The translations under genes were made by a program, and so were the position numbers. A stretch of 64,000 nucleotides of DNA, from contig NZ_JBMPIX010000003.1 in assembly GCF_049341065.1 (NCBI RefSeq), positions 124,001 through 188,000 on the forward strand. The letters run 5' to 3'. The notes under the pieces are model-generated. The model did not search any database, was not told the origin of the DNA, and saw only the letters and a program-made list of their open reading frames with translations. This stretch comes from Pacificoceanicola sp049341065. Lineage in GTDB: Bacteria > Pseudomonadota > Alphaproteobacteria > Rhodobacterales > Rhodobacteraceae. Position 1 is the stretch's first letter. Every line of letters starts with the position of its first letter. Shown piece after piece: positions 17,058 to 25,247 of this stretch.

Positions 17058-17669
17058 ATGCTTACACTCATTCACGCACCGATGAGCCGCTCTACCAGAA
17101 TCGTGCAACTGCTCGAGGCGTTGAACGCCCGCGACAAGGTTGAGATTCGCATCGTCGATATTCCGCGCGCCGATGGATCGGGCGGGCCGGACCCGAAAAA
17201 TCCGCATCCGGAAAAGAAGGTGCCGTTGCTTTTGCATGACGGCCAGATGATCCGCGAGAGCAACGCCATCATGGTGCATTTGACGACACTTTTCCCGGAC
17301 GCCGGGCTGGCACCGATCCCCGGCACGCCCGAGCATGGCGCCTATCTGTCGTGGATGGCTTATTATGGAAACGTGATGGAGCCGGTGATCGTGGGCGCCG
17401 TGGCCGGGTTGTCTCATCCCATACTGGACAAGTCGTTTCGCGGGCCGTCCGAGATGCACGCTATGCTGGCCAGCGCGTTGGAAACGCAGCCGTTCCTGAT
17501 GGGGGAACGCTATTCTGCGGCGGATATGTTACTGGCGTCACCGTTCCTTTGGTTCAGGCAGGCCATGCCCGATGTCGCCATCATTCAGGACTGGGCGGCG
17601 CGTTGCGAGGCACATCCGTCTTACGCGGCAGCGCGGGCCTATGATGGACCACTCGCACAGGCGTCGTGA
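17058..17669 (+). CDS. Glutathione S-transferase family protein
   Basis: 203 residues. N-terminal thioredoxin-like domain with the gamma-glutamyl binding ES pair (RESNAIMVHL, about 72-81) and the cis-Pro KVPLLL motif; C-terminal helical domain (about 90-200) with the N-capping box segment YSAADMLLASPF. The first-domain active residue could be Ser10 or Ser12 in MSRSTR, as in many bacterial GSTs. GGAAAGGACCTCCC precedes the ATG. A short inverted repeat (CTGACA-N7-TGTCAG, 17024-17042) overlaps the leader. The substrate is unknown. Confidence 0.88.
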   Translation: MLTLIHAPMSRSTRIVQLLEALNARDKVEIRIVDIPRADGSGGPDPKNPHPEKKVPLLLHDGQMIRESNAIMVHLTTLFPDAGLAPIPGTPEHGAYLSWMAYYGNVMEPVIVGAVAGLSHPILDKSFRGPSEMHAMLASALETQPFLMGERYSAADMLLASPFLWFRQAMPDVAIIQDWAARCEAHPSYAAARAYDGPLAQAS

Positions 17670-17673
17670 TCTG

Positions 17674-17997
17674 TCACAGGTGGCGCAGGGCCTCGCGGGC
17701 CAGCGCCACCGCTTCTTCCGGATCATCCAGAGCTTCGCCGGGCAGGGTCCAATAGGGCATCGACCCGGCCTTGCCGGTCTTGCGCACATACTTCCAGCGG
17801 GTGCAGCCCATTGCTTCGAGTCTGGCGATGAAATCGCCTGCGCCCTTGATCAGGATTTCACTGTCCGGGCGGACAATCGCAAAGATCGTTCTGTCGTGAT
17901 ACAGGCACAGCCCGCCCATCATGCGGCGGGTTGTGATCTCCCCGAGCCCGCTGAAAAGATCCTTGGCAAAGGCGATCTCTTCGGCGGTGATGCCCAT
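17674..17997 (-). CDS. TfoX/Sxy N-terminal domain protein
   Basis: 107 residues comprising only the TfoX-N domain: GLGEITTRRMMGGLCLYHDRTIFAIV is the family signature, followed by YVRKTGKAGSMPYWTLPGEALDDPEEAVALAREAL. In Haemophilus and E. coli the full-length protein promotes competence gene expression with CRP, but single-domain members in Rhodobacteraceae have no proven role and a competence function should not be assumed. The start overlaps the stop of the SufA-like gene (TGATG), suggesting coupling. Confidence 0.85.
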   Translation of the reverse strand: MGITAEEIAFAKDLFSGLGEITTRRMMGGLCLYHDRTIFAIVRPDSEILIKGAGDFIARLEAMGCTRWKYVRKTGKAGSMPYWTLPGEALDDPEEAVALAREALRHL

Positions 17998-18377
17998 CAG
18001 CTGTGGCCTTGTTCGGCGCGCAATTCGTCCAGATCTTTGAACTTGATCGATTCGCCGCAGCCGCAGGCGTCTTCGACATTGGGATTGCGGAACTTGAAAC
18101 CCGATTCCAAAAGCGAGGTTTCATAGTCGATTTCGGTTCCAAACAGGAACATCTGCGCCATCGGGGCGATCAGCACCCGCGCGCCGTCCTGTTCGACCAC
18201 CTCGTCATGCGGTTCGGCGGCGTCAACATAGTCCATGGTGTATTCCATGCCCGCGCAGCCACCCTTTTTGATGCCGATGCGCAGCCCGTGGCGGTTGTCC
18301 CGCTGCATCAGCTTGCGGATCTGCGCCACTGCGGGGGTGGTCATGGTCACGGCCTGTTTGCCGGGAATGCTGAACAT
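17997..18377 (-). CDS. sufA: A-type iron-sulfur carrier (SufA/IscA/ErpA family)
   Basis: 126 residues from ATG at 18377, preceded by GAGG. The three conserved cysteines of A-type carriers are present: GGCAGMEY and the C-terminal ACGCGES. It accepts 2Fe-2S or 4Fe-4S clusters and passes them to target proteins. It is adjacent to TfoX-N downstream and near a SufT-like gene at 19851, but the suf operon itself is not in the window. SufA is the likeliest name; ErpA or IscA cannot be excluded from sequence alone. Confidence 0.85.
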   Translation of the reverse strand: MFSIPGKQAVTMTTPAVAQIRKLMQRDNRHGLRIGIKKGGCAGMEYTMDYVDAAEPHDEVVEQDGARVLIAPMAQMFLFGTEIDYETSLLESGFKFRNPNVEDACGCGESIKFKDLDELRAEQGHS

Positions 18378-18405
18378 GGGATACCTCTTTTGTCCTGACC
18401 TCAAT

Positions 18406-19167
18406 CTAGGGCGCCGAGGCGGCAATCTCAAGGAGGGCATGCGTCGCGTATGACATTGCCAGGGCCCAGGTGAACGAGGCGAGCGTGCCGATGATCACAT
18501 ATTCTCCGGCTTTCTGCCCCTGTGCGGCGGTGTCAAACCGCAAAATCGACTTGGCCGCGATTAGAAAGCCGATGCCGGCGGGTTGGCCGATCATGACAAG
18601 AATAAAGATCAGGACACGTTCAAGCTGTCCAATCAGGCGCCCGGCGTCCGGCAGGCTGTCCTCGCTCACCTGATCGGGAAAGCGCGCCGTCAGGTGCCCG
18701 ACGGCAAAGCCGCCCGCCCAGACAGTGATGATCAGGCCGGACAGGATCAGCGCCGGGGCCAAGGCAAGGTCGAGCCACTGGCTCCAACTGCCCTGCGCTG
18801 CGGCCTGCGGCCACCAAAGGGCCGCCGCAACAAGCGTCAGTAGATGCGCCATCTGATCGGCAAGAAAAGCGCCAAGCGTGTCGCGGCGGCCTTCGGGCAG
18901 GGCCCAGACCTTGAGCGCGTCGATCACGAAATGCGCAAGGCTGACCACCAGCGCCACCTGCCAGACACCGCCCAAGGCGGCTGTGGAAAAGGCAAAGACG
19001 ATCAGGATGTGCAGCAACATCACGAAAAAGTTGCGCTTGCGATCAACCATCCATCTGGTCTGAAAGGTGAAATCCGCCACAACATGTGCCAGCAAGAGCG
19101 CGGCAAAGCTTTGCATCATCGCCGGGGTGATTTCTTGTGTCAGGGCCATTAGCGCGCTTTGCGGCAT
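18406..19167 (-). CDS. DUF3307 membrane protein, partner of SatD
   Basis: 253 residues, very hydrophobic, with about six to seven membrane helices. The DUF3307 signature is in the first 90 residues (LLLAHVVADFTFQTRWMVDRKR and SLAHFVIDALK), with His and Asp residues conserved in the family. The start overlaps the satD stop (TGATG), so the two are cotranslated. DUF3307 and SatD genes are recurrent neighbours in distant phyla, which implies one functional unit, but its function is unknown to me. Confidence 0.85.
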   Translation of the reverse strand: MPQSALMALTQEITPAMMQSFAALLLAHVVADFTFQTRWMVDRKRNFFVMLLHILIVFAFSTAALGGVWQVALVVSLAHFVIDALKVWALPEGRRDTLGAFLADQMAHLLTLVAAALWWPQAAAQGSWSQWLDLALAPALILSGLIITVWAGGFAVGHLTARFPDQVSEDSLPDAGRLIGQLERVLIFILVMIGQPAGIGFLIAAKSILRFDTAAQGQKAGEYVIIGTLASFTWALAMSYATHALLEIAASAP

Positions 19168-19772
19168 CACGCGGCCTCCCATGCGGATAGGGCGGTTTCG
19201 ATCGCCGGAAAGCCAGCCGCCCAAAGCGCCTGATTGACCGCCGGGCGGGTTATGCCCAACCGCTGGGCCGCCTTGGCCCGTGGTCCGGCGCCGGGGGGCA
19301 ACATTTCGCACATCGCCCGCGCCTGTGCCTGCGTCCATCCACGGGCGATGAAATCGGCTAGGGCCAGCGCGGCATGATCCTTTCCGCCCGAGGCATGGCC
19401 CATGCGCACATGGCCGGACAGCTCTTCGAGCAGGCGACCCGAGTCGGTAAAGGCCGGTCCATGGCCGCTGTTTGGATCGAGATCGGGGGGCAGGGTGCCG
19501 GTGTCGGTGGCAATCGCAATCCGGGTTTCAAAGCGGCCGTCCATTCGGCGCAGCCTTGCATGCAGATAAAGGGCGGCCCGCAGGGCGCGGTGCGGTGCGC
19601 CCAGCGCCAGTTGCCAGCCATCGCCGCTGCGCCGGGCAAAGCCGGTTGGGGCTTTGTCCCAATGCGCGATCTCGGTCGTGGCGTCGCTCAATTCGGACAT
19701 CAACGCATCCAGTTCGTCCGGATCAAGCCCGGTCGAATCGAGAATATCGCCTGTCAGCACGCTGAGCATCAT
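19167..19772 (-). CDS. SatD family protein
   Basis: 201 residues. The opening MMLSVLTGDILDSTGL matches the VITGDIxxS start of the SatD family, named after the acid-tolerance sat operon of Streptococcus mutans. The C-terminal part (about 145-198) contains a helix-turn-helix-like stretch, AAQRLGITRPAVNQALWAAG, so DNA binding is plausible. It is coupled to the DUF3307 gene. Three copies of a 20-bp motif at a 29-bp period stand directly in front of the start and could be its own operators. The start could be either of two adjacent ATGs; neither has a strong ribosome binding site. Confidence 0.8.
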   Translation of the reverse strand: MMLSVLTGDILDSTGLDPDELDALMSELSDATTEIAHWDKAPTGFARRSGDGWQLALGAPHRALRAALYLHARLRRMDGRFETRIAIATDTGTLPPDLDPNSGHGPAFTDSGRLLEELSGHVRMGHASGGKDHAALALADFIARGWTQAQARAMCEMLPPGAGPRAKAAQRLGITRPAVNQALWAAGFPAIETALSAWEAA

Positions 19773-19774
19773 GG

Positions 19775-19861
19775 GGAAGCCATATCACTTTCTTTGGCAA
19801 GAAGGAAGCGAAAAGACTTTCTTTTCATGAGGGGAAGCGAAAGGGCTTTCTTACATAAAGC
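19775..19861. repeat. Three tandem 29-bp units, candidate operators of satD
   Basis: Units begin at 19775, 19804 and 19833, an exact 29-bp period. Each contains GGAAGC-N7-CTTTCTT on the plus strand, or AAGAAAG-N7-GCTTCC in the direction of satD; these 13 positions are invariant. The third unit also holds the palindrome GAAAG-CC-CTTTC. The array fills the gap between satD and the upstream SufT-like gene and overlaps the end of the latter. Confidence 0.7.
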
Positions 19862-20213
19862 CCAATTCAAGCCGCGCCTCGTCGGACATCATGTCCATGC
19901 CCCAGGGTGGCTCCCACGTCAGTTCCACATCGACTTGCTTGACGCCAGCGAGCGGTTCGACCGCCTCGGCGACCCAACCGGGCATTTCGCCCGCAACCGG
20001 GCAGCCGGGGGCGGTCAGCGTCATGATGATGCGAACCTCGTTCTGATCGTTGATCTCGACCGTGTAGACGAGGCCCAGATCATAGATGTTCACCGGGATT
20101 TCGGGGTCATAGACCGTGCGGCAGGCCTCAACCACCGAATCGTAAAGTTCGTGATCGGTGCTGGAGGGCGCAATCAGCGGCGCACCTTCAAGCTGGGGGC
20201 TCTGGTTGGTCAT
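19851..20213 (-). CDS. sufT: SufT-like / MIP18 family (DUF59) iron-sulfur assembly protein
   Basis: 120 residues from ATG at 20213, preceded by GAGGACCGTC. The DUF59 core is clear: VVEACRTVYDPEIPVNIYDLGLVYTVEI followed by MTLTAPGCPVAGEMP, with the conserved Cys in the APGC motif and DPEIPVNI. The SufT branch participates in Fe-S cluster maturation; the related PaaD branch in phenylacetate degradation has a different C-terminus. A SufA-like gene 1.5 kb downstream on the same strand supports the iron-sulfur role. Confidence 0.85.
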   Translation of the reverse strand: MTNQSPQLEGAPLIAPSSTDHELYDSVVEACRTVYDPEIPVNIYDLGLVYTVEINDQNEVRIIMTLTAPGCPVAGEMPGWVAEAVEPLAGVKQVDVELTWEPPWGMDMMSDEARLELGFM

Positions 20214-20294
20214 GACGGTCCTCTTCGCGTATACCTGACCGTTCATATAGGGAATCCCCCGCCCGGGTAAAGGGCGGGGTCGCCTATTGCGTTC

Positions 20295-21710
20295 TTAACT
20301 GTCGTCAGAATCGATCCGGCGCCGGACCGGTGTCGGGCGGGCCTTCGCCTCTATATGCTCATAAAGCAGGCTTGCGATATTCTTTTTTGTCGCGGTTTCA
20401 ATGCCTTCAAGCCCTGGGCTCGAGTTGACTTCAAGCACCTTCGGCCCGGCCTCGGAGCGCAGCAGATCCACCCCGGCCAGGTTCAGGCGAAAGGCCTTGG
20501 CGGCGCGAACGGCAGCATCGCGCTCTTCTTTGGTGATGCGCACGACCTTGGCCGACCCGCCCCGGTGCAGGTTCGAGCGGAAATCCCCCTCGGCCCCGGT
20601 CCGTTTCATCGCGGCGACGACCTTGCCGCCGACCACGAGACAGCGAATATCCTCGCCCGCGGCTTCCTTGACGAAATCCTGCACGAGGAAATTCGCCTTC
20701 AGCCCGCGAAATGCGTCGATCACCGATTCCGCCGCCTTCTTCGTCTCCGCCAATACCACGCCCTTGCCCTGCGTCGATTCCAGCAGCTTGACGATCATCG
20801 GCGCCGTGCCGACCAGCCGCATCAGACTTTGCGTGTCCTTCGGAGAGGAGGCAAAGGCCGTGTTCGGCATGCCGATCTTGTGCCGCGCCATAAGCTGATG
20901 GGCGAAAAGTTTGTCCCGCGACGAGGCAATCCCGTCAGAGCCATTCACACAGAAGGTGCCGATGGTTTCGAACTGCCGCACGACCGCAGTGCCATAAGAG
21001 GTGATCGAGGCGCCGATGCGCGGAATCACCGCGTCATAGCGGGGCAGGCGCTTGCCGTCGTAATGCACTTCCGGCGACAGCGCGTTGATCGCCATAAAGC
21101 AGCGCGAGGTGTCGATCACCTCCACCGCATGGCCGCGCTTCTCGCCTTCTTCCACGAGGCGTCGGGTCGAATAATTGTCCTCCCGGCTCAGCACTGCCAC
21201 CCGCAGCGAACGGTTGGGTGCCGCGCTGCGCACGCGAGCGCTGTTGTAGACGTCATAGCTCAGCTTCGGTTGCTGAAACCGGTCCGTGGCGACGATGGTG
21301 ATGTGATCCTTGAGCGCCTCGCGCCCGAGCAGCATCCGCGATGCCATCGAAGAGCGATCCGTCAGGGTCAGCTCGACCCGCCAGCTTTCGTCGCCCACCC
21401 GCAGGGTCGAGGCGATGACATAGCGGCTTTCGCTTTCGCCGTTGGAACTGGTGACGTTGCGCCGGTCAATGATCCGCGCCGAGCAGGGAATCACCAGATC
21501 TTCGCGCCCCGGTACCGGATGCACGGTAAAGCGCACCTTGGGCGCGCCGGCCGGGCCAAAGGTTTCGATGTCAAAGGCATGCAGCGCGGAGGTGCGCGCG
21601 CCGGTATCGACCTTGGCGCGCAAGGCGGGCAAGCCAAGATCCGGCAAAGCGACCCATTCCTCCCAACCAAATCGCAGCAAGTTCGGGTCGGTTTCGTCAT
21701 TCTCGGTCAT
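20295..21710 (-). CDS. rimK: Fusion of RimB-like retropepsin and RimK-like ATP-grasp ligase
   Basis: 471 residues from ATG at 21710. Residues 1-150 are the RimB/DUF785 domain (formerly called ATP-dependent zinc protease), with the retropepsin-like catalytic motif AKVDTGARTSALHA around Asp35. Residues about 165-455 are a RimK-type ATP-grasp ligase (IPRIGASITSYGTAVVRQFE, MIVKLLESTQGKGVVLAE, VLEVNSSPGLEGIE). RimK adds glutamate residues to the C-terminus of ribosomal protein S6 and RimB modulates this in other bacteria; here writer and protease are one chain. S6 as the substrate is inferred. A gene fusion is supported by the continuous frame, but orthologous fusions were not checked. Confidence 0.87.
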   Translation of the reverse strand: MTENDETDPNLLRFGWEEWVALPDLGLPALRAKVDTGARTSALHAFDIETFGPAGAPKVRFTVHPVPGREDLVIPCSARIIDRRNVTSSNGESESRYVIASTLRVGDESWRVELTLTDRSSMASRMLLGREALKDHITIVATDRFQQPKLSYDVYNSARVRSAAPNRSLRVAVLSREDNYSTRRLVEEGEKRGHAVEVIDTSRCFMAINALSPEVHYDGKRLPRYDAVIPRIGASITSYGTAVVRQFETIGTFCVNGSDGIASSRDKLFAHQLMARHKIGMPNTAFASSPKDTQSLMRLVGTAPMIVKLLESTQGKGVVLAETKKAAESVIDAFRGLKANFLVQDFVKEAAGEDIRCLVVGGKVVAAMKRTGAEGDFRSNLHRGGSAKVVRITKEERDAAVRAAKAFRLNLAGVDLLRSEAGPKVLEVNSSPGLEGIETATKKNIASLLYEHIEAKARPTPVRRRIDSDDS

Positions 21711-21886
21711 GCGGAGCCCCTGTTTTTGAATGAACAGCCGTATCAAGCAGGGCGGGCGCGCACAACAGGCGCCGGTTTTGGCTGGGCAGTTCTGTGCGCA
21801 TGCGCACGTTCGGCGCGGGGTTTTCGGCATTTGGTTTGCAGGCGTTGTGACTTACCTTTCCTGTCAGCATCGAACAGGAGGCTGAG

Positions 21887-22825
21887 ATGAGCTGGAACCC
21901 CGCACTTGACCCGCATTGCCCCACTGGCGACGAAGTAGACGCGATCGAAACCGTGATCGTGCCGCGTGCCCGGGATCTGGGAGGTTTCGAAGTGCGGCGC
22001 GCCCTGCCTGCGCCCAAGCGGCAGATGGTCGGCCCGTTCATCTTTTTCGATCAGATGGGCCCGGCCGAGTTTTTGCCGACGCGCGGGCTGGACGTGCGCC
22101 CGCATCCTCATATCGGGTTGGCGACCATCTCATATCTGTATCGGGGGCGAATGCATCACCGCGACAGCCTTGGCACGGATCAGTGGATCGAACCGGGGGC
22201 GGTCAACTGGATGATCGCCGGGCAGGGGATCACCCACTCCGAACGTACGGACGACGCGACCCAGGTCGATCCGATGCCGTTTTTCGGGATTCAGACCTGG
22301 GTGGCCCTGCCAAAGGACCACGAAGACCGCGCGGCGGATTTCCAACATGCAGCCGCCGACACCCTGCCGTTGTTGCGGGCCGAGGGGAAAGACGTGCGGC
22401 TGATTCTGGGGGAGGCTTACGGCGAACGCGCCCCGGTCGAAACCCCGTCCGAGATGTTCTACGCCGACGCAGTTCTTGAGGCCGGGGCGCAACTGCCGAT
22501 GCCGGATAACCACGAGGACCGCGGGGTCTATGTGGTGCAGGGCTCAGTGAGTCTGGCGGGCGAGGACTATGACGCAGGGCAGATGATGGTGTTCCGCCCC
22601 GGAGACAAGGTGTCACTGAAGGCCGGGCCACTGGGCGCGCGGTTGATGCTGCTGGGAGGCGCCACGCTGGAAGGCCCCCGCTACATCTGGTGGAACTTCG
22701 TTGCCTCGTCGCGCGAACGGATCGAAGAGGCGAAAGAAGCCTGGCGCAAGGAAGATTGGGCCGGGGGCCGCTTTCAACTGCCCCCGGGGGATTTGGACGA
22801 GTTCATTCCATTGCCCGAGAGCTGA
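21887..22825 (+). CDS. Pirin family protein
   Basis: 312 residues forming the two cupin domains of pirin. The N-terminal metal site is visible as HPHIG (His pair), a later His in QGITHSERT and the Glu of that motif; the RPHPHIGLATISYLYRGRMHHRDSLG block is diagnostic. The C-terminal cupin (about 215-290) lacks metal ligands, as in the family. Bacterial pirins act as quercetinases or as regulators of enzymes such as pyruvate dehydrogenase; which applies here is not known. GGAGGCTGAG precedes the start. It meets the NodB deacetylase gene tail to tail with no spacer. Confidence 0.93.
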   Translation: MSWNPALDPHCPTGDEVDAIETVIVPRARDLGGFEVRRALPAPKRQMVGPFIFFDQMGPAEFLPTRGLDVRPHPHIGLATISYLYRGRMHHRDSLGTDQWIEPGAVNWMIAGQGITHSERTDDATQVDPMPFFGIQTWVALPKDHEDRAADFQHAAADTLPLLRAEGKDVRLILGEAYGERAPVETPSEMFYADAVLEAGAQLPMPDNHEDRGVYVVQGSVSLAGEDYDAGQMMVFRPGDKVSLKAGPLGARLMLLGGATLEGPRYIWWNFVASSRERIEEAKEAWRKEDWAGGRFQLPPGDLDEFIPLPES

Positions 22826-23590
22826 TCACCCCTTGGCCGAAACCCGGCGGAAATTGCGCGTTTGCCACAGCGGCCAACCCATCATCTGACTGACCGTGGC
22901 AAAGCGCATACCCTGCTTTGACAGCCCATCCAGCGTTTGCGGCATGGCCTTGACCGTGCCGCTTTGGATGTCGTGGCTCAGGATGATAGCGCCGGGGCGT
23001 GATCCGGACAAGATCCGTTTGGCAACGACGCTGGAACCGGGACGGCGCCAATCTTGCGGATCGACTGACCACAGAATCGTCGGCAGATTGCGCGCCTCGT
23101 ACAGCATCAGGCGCTGACGCCGCGAGAACGAGCCATAAGGCGGGCGAAACGTGACAGGCGGTCGCCCGGTGAGCTTGAAGATCGCATCCGATGTGCGGTC
23201 GATCTGATCCAGCACACCCGAGTTGCCGTATTTCGCCAGATTCGGGTGCGACCAGCTGTGATTCCCGATCTCATGGCCTTCGTCGGCAATGCGCCTTACG
23301 ATATCTGGCCATTTCACAACGCGGTTGCCGATCAGGTAGAAGGTGGCGCGCAACCCTCGCGCCTTGAGCATATCCAGCAGGATCGGCGTCAGTTTCGGAT
23401 GCGGTCCGTCATCAAAGGTCATGCTGACAACCGGTGAGCGCGTACGCACCGCCATGATCGTGGCAGCGTCTCGCTTGGCGACATCGGAGGGCAGGGCAAT
23501 TACAGGCGCAGCAAATAATTCTTGAGGTTGAAAAATACAAAACGCAGCAGCTCCGCCGGACAAAAACGTCCGCCGTGAAAATTCAAACAT
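22826..23590 (-). CDS. Polysaccharide deacetylase (NodB domain), Tat-exported
   Basis: 254 residues. The N-terminus MFEFSRRTFLSGGAAAF is a twin-arginine signal peptide, so the enzyme acts in the periplasm. NodB motifs are in order: TFDDGP (about 58-63), HSWSHP (metal His pair), RPPYG, a D-x-x-DW segment (VDPQDWRRPG) and LSHDI. It removes N- or O-acetyl groups from a polysaccharide, possibly peptidoglycan or an exopolysaccharide. No polysaccharide cluster is adjacent. Tail to tail with pirin. Confidence 0.92.
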   Translation of the reverse strand: MFEFSRRTFLSGGAAAFCIFQPQELFAAPVIALPSDVAKRDAATIMAVRTRSPVVSMTFDDGPHPKLTPILLDMLKARGLRATFYLIGNRVVKWPDIVRRIADEGHEIGNHSWSHPNLAKYGNSGVLDQIDRTSDAIFKLTGRPPVTFRPPYGSFSRRQRLMLYEARNLPTILWSVDPQDWRRPGSSVVAKRILSGSRPGAIILSHDIQSGTVKAMPQTLDGLSKQGMRFATVSQMMGWPLWQTRNFRRVSAKG

Positions 23591-23772
23591 ATGGGTTCAT
23601 CCCCTTTGGCAGTCGGGCAGCAGTAGCAGATCAGACAAAAGAAGCGGGGCAGGGGGTTGATATGCAAGGATTTTCCAAATGGCCCTTGCAAGGCGTTCTG
23701 GCCCCGTGTCCTTGCGGCCACGGTCGCTTTCAAGTGGTGTGAAATTTGATGGCTTTTCGCCTTTGAAACCGC

Positions 23773-23801
23773 TTGACGAGGAAAGGGCCTGTGCCTACAA
23801 G
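23773..23801 (+). promoter_or_regulatory. Promoter of tRNA-Asp
   Basis: TTGACG (23773-23778), 17-base spacer, TACAAG (23796-23801), 38 bases before the mature tRNA 5' end. The rest of 23591-23839 shows nothing recognisable. Confidence 0.65.
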
Positions 23802-23839
23802 GCCCCACACGCCGAGGCAGCATGCTTCGGGGGCAGTGA

Positions 23840-23916
23840 GCGGTTGTAGCTCAGTTGGTTAGAGTACCGGCCTGTCACGCCGGGGGTCGCGGGTTCGAGT
23901 CCCGTCAACCGCGCCA
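23840..23916 (+). tRNA. tRNA-Asp (anticodon GUC)
   Basis: 77 bases with complete cloverleaf: acceptor GCGGTTG/CAACCGC, D arm GCTCAGTTGGTTAGAGT, anticodon loop CTGTCAC, T arm GCGGG-TTCGAGT-CCCGT and encoded CCA. The discriminator base is G and the anticodon GTC, so Asp. It is followed two bases later by the assembly gap. Confidence 0.97.
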
Positions 23917-23918
23917 TC

Positions 23919-24015
23919 NNNNNNNNNNNNNNNNNNNNNNNNNNNNNNNNNNNNNNNNNNNNNNNNNNNNNNNNNNNNNNNNNNNNNNNNNNNNNNNNNN
24001 NNNNNNNNNNNNNNN
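23919..24015. other. Assembly gap (97 N)
   Basis: Unresolved bases between two identical tRNA-Asp copies. The gap size may be nominal. Confidence 0.98.
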
Positions 24016-24016
24016 C

Positions 24017-24093
24017 GCGGTTGTAGCTCAGTTGGTTAGAGTACCGGCCTGTCACGCCGGGGGTCGCGGGTTCGAGTCCCGTCAACCGCGCCA
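24017..24093 (+). tRNA. tRNA-Asp (anticodon GUC), second copy
   Basis: Identical to the copy at 23840-23916 over all 77 bases including CCA. Two copies of tRNA-Asp in tandem are common in this family, but the N gap means the spacer is not seen and a scaffolding artefact is possible. Confidence 0.9.
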
Positions 24094-24293
24094 CTTTTCG
24101 AACAATCCAGACAAGTTGTGCGCCCTCCGCCCTTGGTGGCGATTATATTCTTTGCCCCTTCCGCACAGTCTGATTTTTTTCGGGAACCTTTCTACCTAGA
24201 ATGCGTTGCTTATTCATCAGGCGGTGAGGAAAACCTGACTGTTTGAAAGGTGACGTTTGGGCTACAAATAGGTGTGGATGGATATCAGGGAGC

Positions 24294-24319
24294 AAAAAAA
24301 ACGCCCCACGGAGGGGGCG
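24294..24319 (-). terminator. Intrinsic terminator of the YcbK-like gene
   Basis: On the minus strand CGCCCC / GGGGCG (24314-24319, 24302-24307) with a six-base loop is followed by a run of T (complement of A at 24294-24301). It is 32 bases after the stop codon. Bases 24094-24293 hold nothing recognisable. Confidence 0.85.
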
Positions 24320-24351
24320 CTTGGTCGGGACGACGATTTTTGGATAGGGTC

Positions 24352-24921
24352 TTAACTTCCCCAGGTGCGAACAGGCCCGCAATCCATGTGGACGAAGTCT
24401 GACTTGGAGTAACGACCGACACCGCCTGCGTGGCAAGCCAGCGCCGCTTTGGCCATCTGGTTGACCGAACGAGAAGACAGCCGAAGGTCGGCGGCCTGAC
24501 CGCGAAGGTGGCGGGAATTCTTGGCAACGCCGGAAGAGCGTGAGCGCAACATCGCGTTCGTCTTGGGGCTGCGATAGCCCGAGATCAGCATGTAGGGCTC
24601 GTGCACGTCCATCAGGTTGTGCGTCGCTGCAAGGATGTCCAGCGTTCGGGTGTCGATCTTTTTAACGTCGTTGGTGCGCCAGTCGCGCATGAAGTGGTTC
24701 ACTTCTTTGATCGCGTCGGCAATGTATTCGCCTTCGATCCAGTAAATCATGTCGATCCGTTCGCCGGTTCGGCCCGAAAACATGCGGAGGCGTCGGATGT
24801 CACCTGCACCGCGTAAAAGGCCGGCTGCGTTGGAAAGGGTCGGTGCCGCGGCTACCGAGGTTGCGGCGAATGCACCAAGAAGAGCACGCCGCGAAAAGCT
24901 GCTTGAAGTCATATCTGCCAT
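24352..24921 (-). CDS. YcbK family (DUF882) peptidase M15-like protein, Tat-exported
   Basis: 189 residues from ATG at 24921; the frame is open to 24987 and two earlier ATGs are possible. SSSFSRRALLGAFAATSVAAAP is a twin-arginine signal. The mature part has LMDVHEPYMLISGYRSPKTNAML, GQAADLRL and DFVHMDCGPVRTWG, the metal-binding pattern (H-x6-D...H-x-D) of M15/LAS-type peptidases and of E. coli YcbK/MepK, a murein endopeptidase cutting 3-3 crosslinks. In E. coli ycbK lies next to the L,D-transpeptidase gene ycbB; here the transpeptidase is the divergent neighbour at 25248, so the pair is conserved in another orientation. Confidence 0.88.
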   Translation of the reverse strand: MADMTSSSFSRRALLGAFAATSVAAAPTLSNAAGLLRGAGDIRRLRMFSGRTGERIDMIYWIEGEYIADAIKEVNHFMRDWRTNDVKKIDTRTLDILAATHNLMDVHEPYMLISGYRSPKTNAMLRSRSSGVAKNSRHLRGQAADLRLSSRSVNQMAKAALACHAGGVGRYSKSDFVHMDCGPVRTWGS

Positions 24922-25247
24922 ATCGAAAGCGCCTGTCCCGTGGTCGCTGTTGCTACTGTCGTTGCGCATCGTTGTGCGCCCTGCCATCTATCCCCAGATG
25001 TACAGACCGTATGGCACGAATCGGCGGCGGTAAAAAGGGCGTTTTGCGGTGAATTGCAGGGATCAAGAGGGAATTGGCAATTTCCTGCTCAAATGCTGAA
25101 CGACTGTGGCGGGAATGCGCCTTTGATTATTCCTGGTAACGGATAGGCAAGAAGTTTGTGCCTTGGCGTAAATGTGAGTGGACAGTCGCAGTGTGTTGTT
25201 TACACAATCAAATTAAACATGGATGCGCGTACGGTAAGGACTTTTTT
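24922..25247. other. Divergent intergenic region between the YcbK-like and L,D-transpeptidase genes
   Basis: 326 bp without a gene. AT-rich toward the right end, with an inverted repeat TGTGT-N5-ACACA at 25192-25206. I see no convincing sigma-70 pair, only candidates. Confidence 0.5.

Noticed and set aside
20355..21890. 511-codon plus-strand frame opposite the RimB-RimK fusion
   Set aside because: Shadow of a high-GC gene; no recognisable domain and no ribosome binding site.
23795..24199. Frames through the tRNA-Asp copies and N gap (MARLTGLEPATPGVTG and similar)
   Set aside because: Translations of tRNA genes, a well known false annotation.
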